64,000 nt of DNA from Oceanobacillus arenosus (lineage in GTDB: Bacteria > Bacillota > Bacilli > Bacillales > Amphibacillaceae). The translations under genes were made by a program, and so were the position numbers. Position 1 is the stretch's first letter, and every line of letters starts with the position of its first letter. Positions 21,039-29,712 of this stretch are shown here, piece by piece. The stretch is from contig NZ_PIOC01000012.1 of the NCBI RefSeq assembly GCF_003369575.1, positions 62,001 to 126,000 of the forward strand, given 5' to 3'. The notes beneath the pieces are model-generated. The model was not told the origin of the DNA and did no database searches. It saw only the letters and a list, made by a program, of their open reading frames with translations.

Positions 21039-21251
21039 GATAAACTTCGGACTAGTTTAGGATGATATTTTGCCTCCTGTTCCACCGCTCCAGAAATACA
21101 CTACGCTTTCCGCGGGGAGCTGGCGAGCATTCTTGTGCTGACGCACTGCGAAGTCTCGCCTAGGCTCTTCTTCCCGCAGGAGTCTCCGTGTACGAATAGT
21201 AACTGCTGGCAAGTTCTGAAATCATAATTATCACTAGTCCGCATTTTATTT
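21039..21251 (-). repeat. Repeat element A, copy 1 (MITE-like)
   Basis: A non-coding element of about 213 bp occupying most of the 423-base pnp-ylxY gap. Its ends form a terminal inverted repeat ending in CGGACTAGT (left to 21056, right from 21233). An internal 38-base block at 21086-21123 matches the reverse complement of 26977-27014 in copy 2 at 35 of 38 positions. It is in opposite orientation to copies 2 and 3. It has no gene, so any movement would need a transposase elsewhere. The rest of the gap to ylxY shows nothing I can identify. Confidence 0.78.
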
Positions 21252-21381
21252 CAATAGTTCATTATCATTCAATACTGATATGCTTTAACCGAAACTCTAA
21301 TTAAACTGCCTTGCAAAATTGATTTAGAATTGGTATAAACCTGTCCATCCTTTGCATAAAGATGTATGGGAGGGATGAACG

Positions 21382-22323
21382 ATGAAGAAATTTCGTAAGT
21401 ATATAAATTTATTTATCTTTATGATCCTGGTCATATTAACATTTAATTCACAATATAATCCTTTTAAAATGGGTGACGTAGCCATTTTTTCACAAAGCAA
21501 AAAAGAAGACCCCTTGTATCAGGAAATTCTCGATAAGCAGTTAGAATATCAAGAAGATGCGGAAAATGCTTATATTGATGATGTTTGGAAAAAGACACCT
21601 GGAAGAAATGGTCGAGTAGTCAATGTGGATAAATCCTATGATAAGATGAAAGAAGCAGGCACATTCGATGGTTCACTTCTGGTTTATGAAAAAATAGAGC
21701 CGGAAGTTTCATTAAGTGACCTTCCAGCATCACCGATATATCGTGGCCATCCTAAAAAAGAGATGGTTGCTTTAATGATAAATGTATCATGGGGAACAGA
21801 GCATATACCAACAATGCTGAAAACCTTACAGGAAAATAAAGTTAAAGCAACGTTTTTTATTGAAGGAAAGTGGGCAAAGGAAAATTCTGAGCTAGTTAAA
21901 ATGATCGATGAACAAGGTCATATCATTGGCAACCATGCATATAATCATCCTGACATGGCAAGGATATCAAATCAAAACATTGTAGATCAAATTGCCCAAA
22001 CGAATGAAATTCTCGAAGCAATTACAGGTAAAACACCGAAGTGGTTTGCACCTCCAAGTGGAAGTTTTAATGACCAGGTAGTACAATCGGCATATAACCT
22101 AAATATGGAAACGATTCTTTGGACAGTGGATACCATTGATTGGAAGAATCCATCTGTATCTGTTATGATAAATCGAGTAAACAGCAAGCTGCACCCTGGA
22201 GCAACAATATTAATGCATCCTACCCCGGTTATGGCTGAGGGACTTGATTTATTGATCAAAACCATTAAAGAAAATGAATATCGAATCGGCACTATTGATA
22301 AACTATTAAACAATGATAGGTAA
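21382..22323 (+). CDS. ylxY: YlxY, polysaccharide deacetylase-family protein
   Basis: A 313-residue protein with an N-terminal hydrophobic signal/anchor segment (about residues 7-25), a variable linker, and a NodB-type polysaccharide deacetylase domain (about 130-305). The metal-binding HxxxH is present (H185, H189), as are the later APPSGSFN and LMHPT segments. The first catalytic motif, normally TFDDG, reads INVSWG (about 133-138), so the catalytic-base Asp is missing. It may be inactive or work differently. GGGAGGGA precedes the ATG. Its place between pnp and mlpA matches B. subtilis. Confidence 0.9.
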   Translation: MKKFRKYINLFIFMILVILTFNSQYNPFKMGDVAIFSQSKKEDPLYQEILDKQLEYQEDAENAYIDDVWKKTPGRNGRVVNVDKSYDKMKEAGTFDGSLLVYEKIEPEVSLSDLPASPIYRGHPKKEMVALMINVSWGTEHIPTMLKTLQENKVKATFFIEGKWAKENSELVKMIDEQGHIIGNHAYNHPDMARISNQNIVDQIAQTNEILEAITGKTPKWFAPPSGSFNDQVVQSAYNLNMETILWTVDTIDWKNPSVSVMINRVNSKLHPGATILMHPTPVMAEGLDLLIKTIKENEYRIGTIDKLLNNDR

Positions 22324-22381
22324 TGGAAATAATAATTCATGATGTAGTGGACCATTGATTCAAATTATAGGAGGAACCATA

Positions 22382-23605
22382 TTGATAGAAAAACATAACT
22401 GTAAAAATGGTGTAAGGATTGTGCTAGAGAAAATACCAGCAGTACGTTCTGTAACGATAGGTATTTGGGTATTAACAGGTTCAAGAAATGAAAACGGGCA
22501 AAACAACGGGATATCTCATTTTATCGAGCACATGCTTTTTAAAGGAACGAAGACAAGAACAGCTCAAGATATTGCGGAAGCATTTGATGCAATTGGTGGG
22601 CAAATTAATGCGTTTACTTCAAAAGAATATACGTGTTTCTATGCGAAAGTATTGGATACACATAAGGAGCATGCATTAGAGATTTTGGCAGATATGTTCT
22701 TTAACTCTGCTTTCGACGGGGAGGAAATGGAACGAGAGAAGAAGGTTGTATATGAAGAAATTAAAATGTATGAAGATACACCAGATGACATCGTTCATGA
22801 TTTATTAGCTAGGGCATCTTTTGGAGAGCATCCACTTGGATATTCCATATTAGGTACGGAGGAGAAATTGAAATCCTTTACGCCAGATGATTTAAGAATA
22901 TACATCAAGGAGCGCTATACACCTGAAAACGTCGTTATATCTGTTGCAGGAAATGTTGAGGAATCTTTTATCAATGATATTGACACATACTTCGGCGCAT
23001 TTCAATCCAAGAGCAACCAATCCACTATTATAAAACCGACATTTTTAGCGCATAATATTGAACAATTTAAGGAAACAGAGCAAGCACATTTATGCTTCGG
23101 ATTTAATGGTTTATCTGTTGGCGATGCGAATGCGTATAGCTTAGTTATTATGAATAATGTATTAGGTGGCAGTATGAGCTCAAGATTATTCCAAGATGTA
23201 AGGGAAAAGCAAGGGTTAGCCTATTCAGTGTTTTCGTATCACTCTGCGTTTTTAGATAATGGTTTATTAACGATATATGCAGGGACAGGGAAAGAACAGC
23301 TTCCACTGCTTCGCGATACGATTAAAAAGACAGTTGATACATTGATTGCTAAAGGGTTAACGGATAAGGAATTACATAATAGCAAGGAACAATTAAAAGG
23401 GAATTTAATGCTAGGTTTAGAAAGTACGAGTAGTCGGATGAACAGAAACGGCAGAAACGAATTATTATTACAACGTCATCGTTCATTGGATGAAATGATT
23501 CGGGAGATTGATGCAGTAGATCATGAATCAATTCAAAAAGTAATTGAATCAACTTTTAACCAGCCTGCTTCAATGGCCTTAATTGGTCCAGATAAGTTGG
23601 ATTAA
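22382..23605 (+). CDS. mlpA: M16-family zinc metalloprotease MlpA
   Basis: A processing-peptidase-like M16 (pitrilysin) protease of 407 residues. The inverted zinc motif HFIEH is at residues 46-50, with the downstream Glu in the EEIKMYEDTPDD region. The C-terminal domain with the RVREKQGLAY-like segment VREKQGLAYSV is intact. I chose TTG 22382, with AGGAGG 7 bases upstream, instead of the TTG 27 bases earlier; the product then aligns at its first residue with B. subtilis MlpA. In B. subtilis it affects extracellular protease expression. Confidence 0.93.
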   Translation: MIEKHNCKNGVRIVLEKIPAVRSVTIGIWVLTGSRNENGQNNGISHFIEHMLFKGTKTRTAQDIAEAFDAIGGQINAFTSKEYTCFYAKVLDTHKEHALEILADMFFNSAFDGEEMEREKKVVYEEIKMYEDTPDDIVHDLLARASFGEHPLGYSILGTEEKLKSFTPDDLRIYIKERYTPENVVISVAGNVEESFINDIDTYFGAFQSKSNQSTIIKPTFLAHNIEQFKETEQAHLCFGFNGLSVGDANAYSLVIMNNVLGGSMSSRLFQDVREKQGLAYSVFSYHSAFLDNGLLTIYAGTGKEQLPLLRDTIKKTVDTLIAKGLTDKELHNSKEQLKGNLMLGLESTSSRMNRNGRNELLLQRHRSLDEMIREIDAVDHESIQKVIESTFNQPASMALIGPDKLD

Positions 23606-23676
23606 TATGTCGACCTAACATAGCCTCATATTTTTAGCATATATATGTATTATGCCGAATAAATGGAGGGAATGCG

Positions 23677-23919
23677 ATGCGTTTTAAAGATATCAGTGGC
23701 AAGGAAATTGTCAATGTAATTGAAGGGACACGTCTAGGAATGTTAGGGCAGACCGATTTAGAGATTAATGAGCAAACCGGACAAATCGAAGCTTTTATTA
23801 TTCCGAATTATAAATGGTTTGGATTAAAAAAAGAGGGCGAAGAAACGAAAATCCGCTGGCAATCAATTAAAAAAATTGGCGAAGATATGATCATGGTGGA
23901 AACTGATACATTTGAATAA
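23677..23919 (+). CDS. ymxH: YlmC/YmxH-family PRC-barrel protein
   Basis: An 80-residue PRC-barrel-like protein of the YlmC/YmxH sporulation family, with FKDISGKEIVNVIEGTRLG and the closing TIRWQSIKKIGEDMI-like region. Molecular function is not known. GGAGGGA precedes the ATG. It stands between mlpA and the dpa operon as in B. subtilis, with a strong terminator after it. Confidence 0.9.
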   Translation: MRFKDISGKEIVNVIEGTRLGMLGQTDLEINEQTGQIEAFIIPNYKWFGLKKEGEETKIRWQSIKKIGEDMIMVETDTFE

Positions 23920-24049
23920 GCATGAAATGTAAGATCAAAAACGTTTATTCTGGACATGCCTGTCATATTAAGAAAAATGTAATAAGACGGTTTAACATTT
24001 TAATATTTGCTCATAAAAATGAGGCTGCATCCAGATTCTGTGGCATGTT

Positions 24050-24085
24050 AGGCTAATATCACAAAACCGTGGTATTAGCCTTTTT
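24050..24085 (+). terminator. Strong intrinsic terminator before the dpa operon
   Basis: 24050-24062 pairs with 24069-24081 over 13 bp with one G-U pair and a 6-nt loop, followed by T5. It separates vegetative transcription of mlpA-ymxH from the sporulation promoter that follows. Confidence 0.88.
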
Positions 24086-24108
24086 CATTTTATTCAAAAC
24101 TCCTTATC

Positions 24109-24135
24109 ACTCTCGGGCGCTCTCCACATAAGCTA
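24109..24135 (+). promoter_or_regulatory. Sigma-K-type promoter for dpaA-dpaB
   Basis: AC (24109-24110), a 16-base spacer, and CATAAGCTA (24127-24135) match the sigma-K consensus of a -35 AC and a -10 CATANNNTA. The spoVF (dpaAB) operon of B. subtilis is transcribed by sigma-K in the mother cell, so the site agrees with known regulation. Confidence 0.72.
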
Positions 24136-24181
24136 TTAAGAAGTATTTTTAAGGAATTGATGTTTGGGAGGGTATATGATA

Positions 24182-25066
24182 TTGAGTCAGACAATTGCTG
24201 TTATTGGCGGCGATGCCAGATATCTTGAATTAATTAGGCAATTACAAACGTTACCAGATGCAATCATTATGCTTGTTGGCTATGATAAATTAGAGCAAGG
24301 ATACATCGGTTTAAAACAGGTTGACTTTCATGAGCTAGAACTAGAAAAACTTGATGCAATTGTTTTACCTATTACTGGCACGGATTCAGAAGGCTATGTT
24401 GAGACAATATTTTCCGATCAAACGATCCAATTAACGAAAGAATGGTTTGACCAAATTACACGATCGACCATTGTTTTTACTGGAATCTCAAATGCTTATT
24501 TAGATGAAATTTCGGCAAATGATGCAATCTCACTCGTCCCACTGCTAGATCGTGATGATGTGGCGATTTATAATTCCATCCCAACGGCAGAGGGTGCGAT
24601 TATGATGGCGATTGAAAATACGGATTATACGATTCATTCCTCGCGCGTGATTGTCACAGGCTTCGGTAGAGTAGGGAATACCGTTGCAAATAAGTTCTCA
24701 GCACTTGGAGCAAAGGTAGCGGTTAGTGCGAGAAATATTAAGGATTTAGCGAGAATAAATGAGATGGGATTAACAGCCTTCCCGTTAGAAAAATTACATG
24801 AATATACGAGTAAATGTGATTTATTAATTAATACAATTCCAGCGCATGTGGTAGACCAAAAGGCCATTCAGCAGCTTCCGGTGAGTGCGGTAATTATTGA
24901 TCTTGCCTCAAAGCCAGGTGGAACCGACTTTGAATATGCAAAAAAGCGTGGGATTAAGGCGATTTTAGCAAGAAGTTTACCAAGTATTGTCGCACCGAAG
25001 ACAGCTGGTAAGATTTTGGGTGATGTGGTGAAGCAAATAATGATGGATGAAGGGAGTACATCATGA
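24182..25066 (+). CDS. dpaA: Dipicolinate synthase subunit A
   Basis: DpaA (SpoVFA) with DpaB oxidises dihydrodipicolinate to dipicolinic acid in the mother cell; dipicolinate with calcium fills the spore core. The N terminus has the IGGDARYLELIRQL segment, and a Rossmann NAD(P)-binding site, GFGRVGNTVA, is near residue 160. GGGAGGG at 24166-24172 suits TTG 24182 (9 bases) better than ATG 24176 (3 bases); the TTG at 24164 overlaps the ribosome binding site. Length from 24182 is 294 residues. The stop overlaps dpaB by 4 bases. Confidence 0.94.
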   Translation: MSQTIAVIGGDARYLELIRQLQTLPDAIIMLVGYDKLEQGYIGLKQVDFHELELEKLDAIVLPITGTDSEGYVETIFSDQTIQLTKEWFDQITRSTIVFTGISNAYLDEISANDAISLVPLLDRDDVAIYNSIPTAEGAIMMAIENTDYTIHSSRVIVTGFGRVGNTVANKFSALGAKVAVSARNIKDLARINEMGLTAFPLEKLHEYTSKCDLLINTIPAHVVDQKAIQQLPVSAVIIDLASKPGGTDFEYAKKRGIKAILARSLPSIVAPKTAGKILGDVVKQIMMDEGSTS

Positions 25067-25653
25067 GCTTAGCAGGTAAACGAATCGGGTTTGGCTTGAC
25101 AGGATCCCATCATACGTATAGTAAAGCATTTATCGAGATGGAAAAGCTCATCGCCGGTGAGGTAGAATTGATCCCAATCGTTTCAGATACCGTAATGAAT
25201 ATGGATACGAAATTCGGTAAGGGTAGTGAGCATATTGAGAAAATTGAAGCCATCACAGGGAAACAAGTAATTGCAACCATTCCAGATGCAGAACCGCTTG
25301 GCCCAGATTATCCACTTGACTGTATGATCATTGCTCCACTTACAGGAAATTCCCTAAGTAAGCTCGCAAACGCCCATACGGATAACGCTGTTCTGATGGC
25401 TGCAAAATCAACAATCCGTAATGAAAGACCAGTCATTTTAGGAATTACAACGAATGATGCACTCGGTTTAAATGGTGTGAATCTAATGAAGCTAATGAAT
25501 AGCAAGCATATTTACTTCATCCCGTTTGGTCAAGATAATCCTTTCAAAAAACCAAACTCATTAGTAGCAGATTTGGATTATTTAGCTGCCGCTGTAACAG
25601 CTGCACTGCAAGGTAAGCAACTTCAACCAGTAATTATTCCTTTTATTCGCTAA
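25063..25653 (+). CDS. dpaB: Dipicolinate synthase subunit B
   Basis: DpaB (SpoVFB) is the flavoprotein-fold partner of DpaA. The 196-residue chain shows RIGFGLTGSHHTY at the N terminus and the APLTGNSLSKLANAHTDNA segment (about 103-121) of the flavoprotein family. ATGA overlap with dpaA points to coupled translation in equal amounts. asd follows 54 bases later. Confidence 0.95.
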   Translation: MSLAGKRIGFGLTGSHHTYSKAFIEMEKLIAGEVELIPIVSDTVMNMDTKFGKGSEHIEKIEAITGKQVIATIPDAEPLGPDYPLDCMIIAPLTGNSLSKLANAHTDNAVLMAAKSTIRNERPVILGITTNDALGLNGVNLMKLMNSKHIYFIPFGQDNPFKKPNSLVADLDYLAAAVTAALQGKQLQPVIIPFIR

Positions 25654-25707
25654 AATGTGATAAGATAGTACAAATATTAGAAATACATTTCAGGAGGAAT
25701 CTTACAA

Positions 25708-26754
25708 ATGACAGCAAAAACAACATATAATGTAGCAGTGGTTGGAGCAACAGGAGCAGTAGGGCAAAAAATCTTAAAATTATTAGCAGAGAAAGAATTT
25801 CCAGTCAACGAAATAAAACTATTATCATCAAAGCGATCTGCAGGAAAGATTGTAGCTTTTAATCATAAAGATGTGACAATTGAGGAAGCAACACCAGAAA
25901 GCTTTGAAGGAATTGATATCGCATTATTTTCTGCAGGTGGTTCTGTTTCAAAACAACTTGCACCAGAAGCAGTAAAACGTGGTGCAGTTGTAGTTGATAA
26001 TACAAGTGCATATCGAATGGCTGAAGATGTTCCATTAGTTGTTCCCGAAGTAAACAATGATGCAATCAAAGACCATAATGGAATTATTGCGAATCCAAAT
26101 TGCTCGACAATCCAAATGGTAACCGCATTGAAGCCAATTAAAGACCGGTTTGGCTTAAAACGTGTTATTGTTTCAACATATCAAGCAGTGTCCGGCGCTG
26201 GAACACAAGCAGCAATTGAATTGCAACAACAAGCAAGGCAATTTATCAACAATGAAGAATTAGAAGCAAATATTTTACCTGTTAAAGGTGAAGAAAAGCA
26301 TTATCCCATCGCATTTAATGCATTGCCACAAATTGATGTATTTAATGAAAATGGCTATACCTTTGAAGAAATGAAGATGATTAACGAAACGAAGAAGATT
26401 TTAGGTGATCAGGATCTATCTGTTGCAGCTACATGTGTACGACTTCCATTCTTCACGTCCCATGCTGAAAGTGTCTATATCGAAGTAGAAAAAGCAGGTG
26501 TAACGGTTCAAGATCTTTGGAAAGAATTAGAGTCAGCAGATGGCGTAATATTGGAAGATGATCCTGCAACACAAACGTATCCAACTCCATTAAGTGCTGC
26601 TGATAAAGAAGCAGTATTCGTTGGGCGCGTTCGTAAGGATTTAGATAATGAAAATGGATTCCATTTATGGGTTGTGTCTGATAATCTTCTTAAGGGTGCG
26701 GCATTAAATACAGTGCAAATTGCACAATCCATCATTAAGAATAATTGGCTTTAA
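25708..26754 (+). CDS. asd: Aspartate-semialdehyde dehydrogenase
   Basis: Asd reduces aspartyl phosphate to aspartate semialdehyde, the common precursor of lysine, diaminopimelate, threonine and methionine. The NADP site VVGATGAVGQ (about residues 11-20) and the active-site Cys C132 in NPNCSTIQM are present; length is 348. TTTCAGGAGGAAT precedes the ATG. It should be transcribed from the sigma-K promoter through dpaAB and perhaps from a vegetative promoter I cannot identify. A repeat separates it from dapG. Confidence 0.97.
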   Translation: MTAKTTYNVAVVGATGAVGQKILKLLAEKEFPVNEIKLLSSKRSAGKIVAFNHKDVTIEEATPESFEGIDIALFSAGGSVSKQLAPEAVKRGAVVVDNTSAYRMAEDVPLVVPEVNNDAIKDHNGIIANPNCSTIQMVTALKPIKDRFGLKRVIVSTYQAVSGAGTQAAIELQQQARQFINNEELEANILPVKGEEKHYPIAFNALPQIDVFNENGYTFEEMKMINETKKILGDQDLSVAATCVRLPFFTSHAESVYIEVEKAGVTVQDLWKELESADGVILEDDPATQTYPTPLSAADKEAVFVGRVRKDLDNENGFHLWVVSDNLLKGAALNTVQIAQSIIKNNWL

Positions 26755-26820
26755 AAATTCCTTAAGAAATTGAGTTGAACTTGTGTAGTAGGAAAGTAAT
26801 AGATGGTAATGAGGAGTGGA

Positions 26821-27060
26821 AATAAAGTGCGAACAAGTGACAATTATGATTTCAGACCTTACCAGCGTTACTATTCACACAAAAGATTCCATTGTTAGTG
26901 GTAAGTTACTCTTTTATATGTGATTTTATACAACCCTAGCGTAAGAAATACACGGAGACTCCTGCGAGTAGGTTCACCAGCTCCCCGCGGAAAGCAACGT
27001 GTATTTCTGGAGCGACTGTCCCGAGAACCTTTAGCACACTAAACTAGTTCGCACTTTATT
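26821..27060 (+). repeat. Repeat element A, copy 2 (MITE-like), inside the lysine operon
   Basis: A 240-bp non-coding element with 18-bp terminal inverted repeats: AATAAAGTGCGAACAAGT at 26821-26838 and, on the other strand, AATAAAGTGCGAACTAGT from 27060 to 27043 (17 of 18 matching). The internal core at 26977-27014 is shared with copy 1, and 26999-27018 with copy 3. It fills most of the 388-base gap between asd and dapG, which are usually adjacent. I see no intrinsic terminator in the gap, so read-through into dapG is possible. Confidence 0.82.
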
Positions 27061-27142
27061 TATCAATAGCAACAAATGATAAGAAATGGATCTAATGTTT
27101 GAGCATCCCCTTAAAAAAGGAGATTATGATAGAGGTGTTATG

Positions 27143-28348
27143 ATGCAGCTACTAGTTCAAAAATATGGTGGTACTTCCGTGCAATCTAAGGAAAACAGAA
27201 AACATGTTATAAAACACATCAAAGATGCATTAGTACAAGGATATAAACTAGTCGTTGTTGTATCAGCATTAGGAAGAAAACCAGATCCATATGCAACAGA
27301 TACATTGCTTGGATTGGTTGATCATTCAGCAAATCATAACGCAAATCGTGAACTCGATTTGTTAATGGCATGCGGTGAAATCATCTCAGCAGTTGTCTTA
27401 ACAAGTGAATTAAAGAATCAACAGATTAAATCGTTGGCACTTACTGGTGCACAAGCGGGGATTATTACATCAATGGATTATAATAACGCAAGAATAAAAA
27501 CGGTAGACACAACAAGAATATTACAAGAGTTAAACCATCATGATGTTGTTGTTGTTGCAGGATTTCAAGGGCAAACAGTGCAAGGGGAAATAACTACCAT
27601 TGGCCGTGGTGGAAGCGATACTACGGCAGCAGCCCTTGGAGCGTCACTGCTTGCTGAGCAAATTGAAATATTTACCGATGTAGATGGGGTCATGACTGCC
27701 GATCCTAGGCTTGTCGAAAATGCAAGACATTTGGAAATGGTCACATATACAGAAATTTGTAATTTGGCATATCAAGGTGCAAAGGTTGTTCATCCAAGAG
27801 CGGTAGAAATTGCAATGCAATCCAATATTCCGATGCGCATCCGATCGACCTATACCAATCTACCCGGAACATACGTCACATCAGCAACTAATCTTGAGAT
27901 TGAAATTCCGGATCGTTTGATAACTGGGATTGCACATATTGCATCAATTTCACAAATAAAAGTGCAAACGAAGGAAGCGGCATACCGGGTCCAATCGGAA
28001 GTATTTAAAGCAATGGCTGCTGCAGGTATTTCTGTTGATTTTATCAATATGTCGCCAACTGGAGTAATTTATACGATTCCGGACTATTTAACGAGTGAAG
28101 CGGTATCCATATTGGAATCTTTAGGCTTTCATCCAGAGGTCACAGAGAACTGTGCAAAGGTATCTGCTGTTGGTGCGGGAATGACTGGCGAGCCTGGTGT
28201 TATTTCGAAAATCGTTCAAGCACTAACAGATGCTGGTATTGAAATTCTCCAATCTGCCGATAGCCATACAACGATATGGGTGCTTGTAATGGAGAAGGAC
28301 CTTAATATAGCGGTAAATGCATTACATGAAGTATTTAAACTTAGTTAA
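27143..28348 (+). CDS. dapG: Aspartokinase I
   Basis: DapG phosphorylates aspartate as the first step to diaminopimelate and lysine; the B. subtilis enzyme is inhibited by meso-diaminopimelate. The catalytic N-terminal motif KYGGTSV is at residues 6-12, TTIGRGGSDTTAAALGA binds substrate, and two ACT domains occupy the C-terminal third. ATG 27143 is 5 bases after AGAGGTG and gives the usual start MQLLVQKYGG; the in-frame start at 27086 would add 19 residues with no family support. Length is 401 residues. Confidence 0.95.
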   Translation: MQLLVQKYGGTSVQSKENRKHVIKHIKDALVQGYKLVVVVSALGRKPDPYATDTLLGLVDHSANHNANRELDLLMACGEIISAVVLTSELKNQQIKSLALTGAQAGIITSMDYNNARIKTVDTTRILQELNHHDVVVVAGFQGQTVQGEITTIGRGGSDTTAAALGASLLAEQIEIFTDVDGVMTADPRLVENARHLEMVTYTEICNLAYQGAKVVHPRAVEIAMQSNIPMRIRSTYTNLPGTYVTSATNLEIEIPDRLITGIAHIASISQIKVQTKEAAYRVQSEVFKAMAAAGISVDFINMSPTGVIYTIPDYLTSEAVSILESLGFHPEVTENCAKVSAVGAGMTGEPGVISKIVQALTDAGIEILQSADSHTTIWVLVMEKDLNIAVNALHEVFKLS

Positions 28349-28399
28349 TATTGAATTATGAGGTACGTCGAACCAATAATACGAAAGGGTGGACATCTC

Positions 28400-29266
28400 A
28401 TGAATTTTGGTAAGCTATTAACAGCAATGGTTACTCCATTTGCTACTGATGGGAAAATCGATTTCGAACAAACTGCGAAGCTAATTGAATATCTCCTTAA
28501 CAATGGTACAGAAGGATTAATTGTGGCAGGTACGACAGGGGAATCGCCTACACTAACGAATGAAGAGAAAATTCAATTGTTTAAGCACGTTGTAAACGTA
28601 GTAGGGAACCGTGTACCTGTAATTGCTGGAACAGGAAATAATAATACGGCAGCGTCCATCGCATTAACAAAAGAAGCGGAATCATGTGGAGTTGACGGTA
28701 TTTTACTTGTCACTCCATATTATAACAAGCCAAATCAACAAGGCTTATATGAGCATTTTAAGACGATTGCTATTGAAACAACGTTGCCTATTATGCTTTA
28801 CAATATTCCAGGTCGATCGGTTATCAATTTAAACGCAGAAACGGTAATTAAGTTAAGTAAAATCGATAATATTGTCGCATTGAAGGAAGCTGGATTGGAC
28901 CTTGATCAAGTAGCAACCATTATTGAAAATACGGATCATCATTTTAGCGTATTAAGTGGAAACGATAGTATGACATTGCCAATGCTCGCAATCGGTGCAA
29001 ATGGCGTAGTTTCCGTTTCCTCCCATATTATCGGTAACGAAATGAAAGAAATGATCGATTTATTTTTTGCTGGTAAAATTAAGGAAGCGGGGACACTGCA
29101 TCGTAAGTTAATTCCAGTGATGAATGGATTATTTCATTCGCCATCACCAACACCAGTTAAGGCTGCATTAGAACTAAAAGGTATTGCAGTTGGCAGTGTG
29201 CGGTTACCATTAGTAGATCTAACCGAAGATGAGAAGGCGAAATTAAAATCATTATTAAAGTATTAA
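28400..29266 (+). CDS. dapA: 4-hydroxy-tetrahydrodipicolinate synthase
   Basis: DapA condenses pyruvate with aspartate semialdehyde, feeding both lysine/peptidoglycan synthesis and spore dipicolinate. The (beta/alpha)8 enzyme shows AGTTGESPTL (about residues 42-51), the YNIPGR segment, and the Schiff-base Lys in VALKEAG (about 160). I chose ATG 28400, 7 bases after AAAGGGTGG, giving 288 residues starting MNFGKLLTAMVTPF; the upstream in-frame ATG has no ribosome binding site. Confidence 0.96.
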   Translation: MNFGKLLTAMVTPFATDGKIDFEQTAKLIEYLLNNGTEGLIVAGTTGESPTLTNEEKIQLFKHVVNVVGNRVPVIAGTGNNNTAASIALTKEAESCGVDGILLVTPYYNKPNQQGLYEHFKTIAIETTLPIMLYNIPGRSVINLNAETVIKLSKIDNIVALKEAGLDLDQVATIIENTDHHFSVLSGNDSMTLPMLAIGANGVVSVSSHIIGNEMKEMIDLFFAGKIKEAGTLHRKLIPVMNGLFHSPSPTPVKAALELKGIAVGSVRLPLVDLTEDEKAKLKSLLKY

Positions 29267-29297
29267 AAATATCGGCTTTTTAGGCCGATATTTTTTT
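29266..29297 (+). terminator. Intrinsic terminator after dapA
   Basis: 29266-29276 pairs perfectly with 29284-29294, with a 7-nt loop, and the T run extends to 29297. It closes the dpaA-dapA operon. Confidence 0.88.
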
Positions 29298-29300
29298 GTT

Positions 29301-29600
29301 CTAGCTTAGGAAACTACATAATTGGACGCTGTGGATAACTAAATTACCGAAACAGCCACGTCCAGCTCCAGCGCTAAAGCTGTAGCGAGACTTCCCTCAC
29401 CTCCGTACGATAAAGAAGACTTGCCGATTGGTTACACACGAGGCTTATTCGCACTTATACCCTTGTGGTGAAAGTCAACATCGACTCCAGTGATTAAGGA
29501 AGGCCGACTAAAACCAGGCTTCGCCAACGTCGAACCACCTCACGTCTGTGAGGCGCAGTTCGTACACAGCTCAAACGGGCGCTTGCGCTTTTGTTTGTAG
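29301..29600. repeat. Repeat element B, copy 1, in place of rnjB
   Basis: About 300 bp of non-coding, locally G+C-richer sequence directly behind the dapA terminator. Its segment 29389-29413 is the reverse complement of 48915-48939 at 24 of 25 positions. It ends with a CGGGCGCTTGCGCTTTTG-type palindromic motif (29575-29592). In B. subtilis rnjB occupies this spot. After the element, TTGACT (29618-29623) and TATATC (29640-29645), 16 bases apart, are a weak promoter candidate for tepA. Element limits are approximate. Confidence 0.6.
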
Positions 29601-29712
29601 GTAAGATAGTGTAAAATTTGACTGAAATATTTCTTATACTATATCAACCATGTGCATGTATCCGATAGATTACGCCAATACTAACCTTATCAATCAAAAG
29701 GGGTGTACGTAA

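Noticed and set aside
26755-28399. Lysine riboswitch before dapG or dapA
   Set aside because: The gaps hold only element A and short spacers; none of the conserved lysine-aptamer segments are visible. The dapG type is normally controlled by diaminopimelate.
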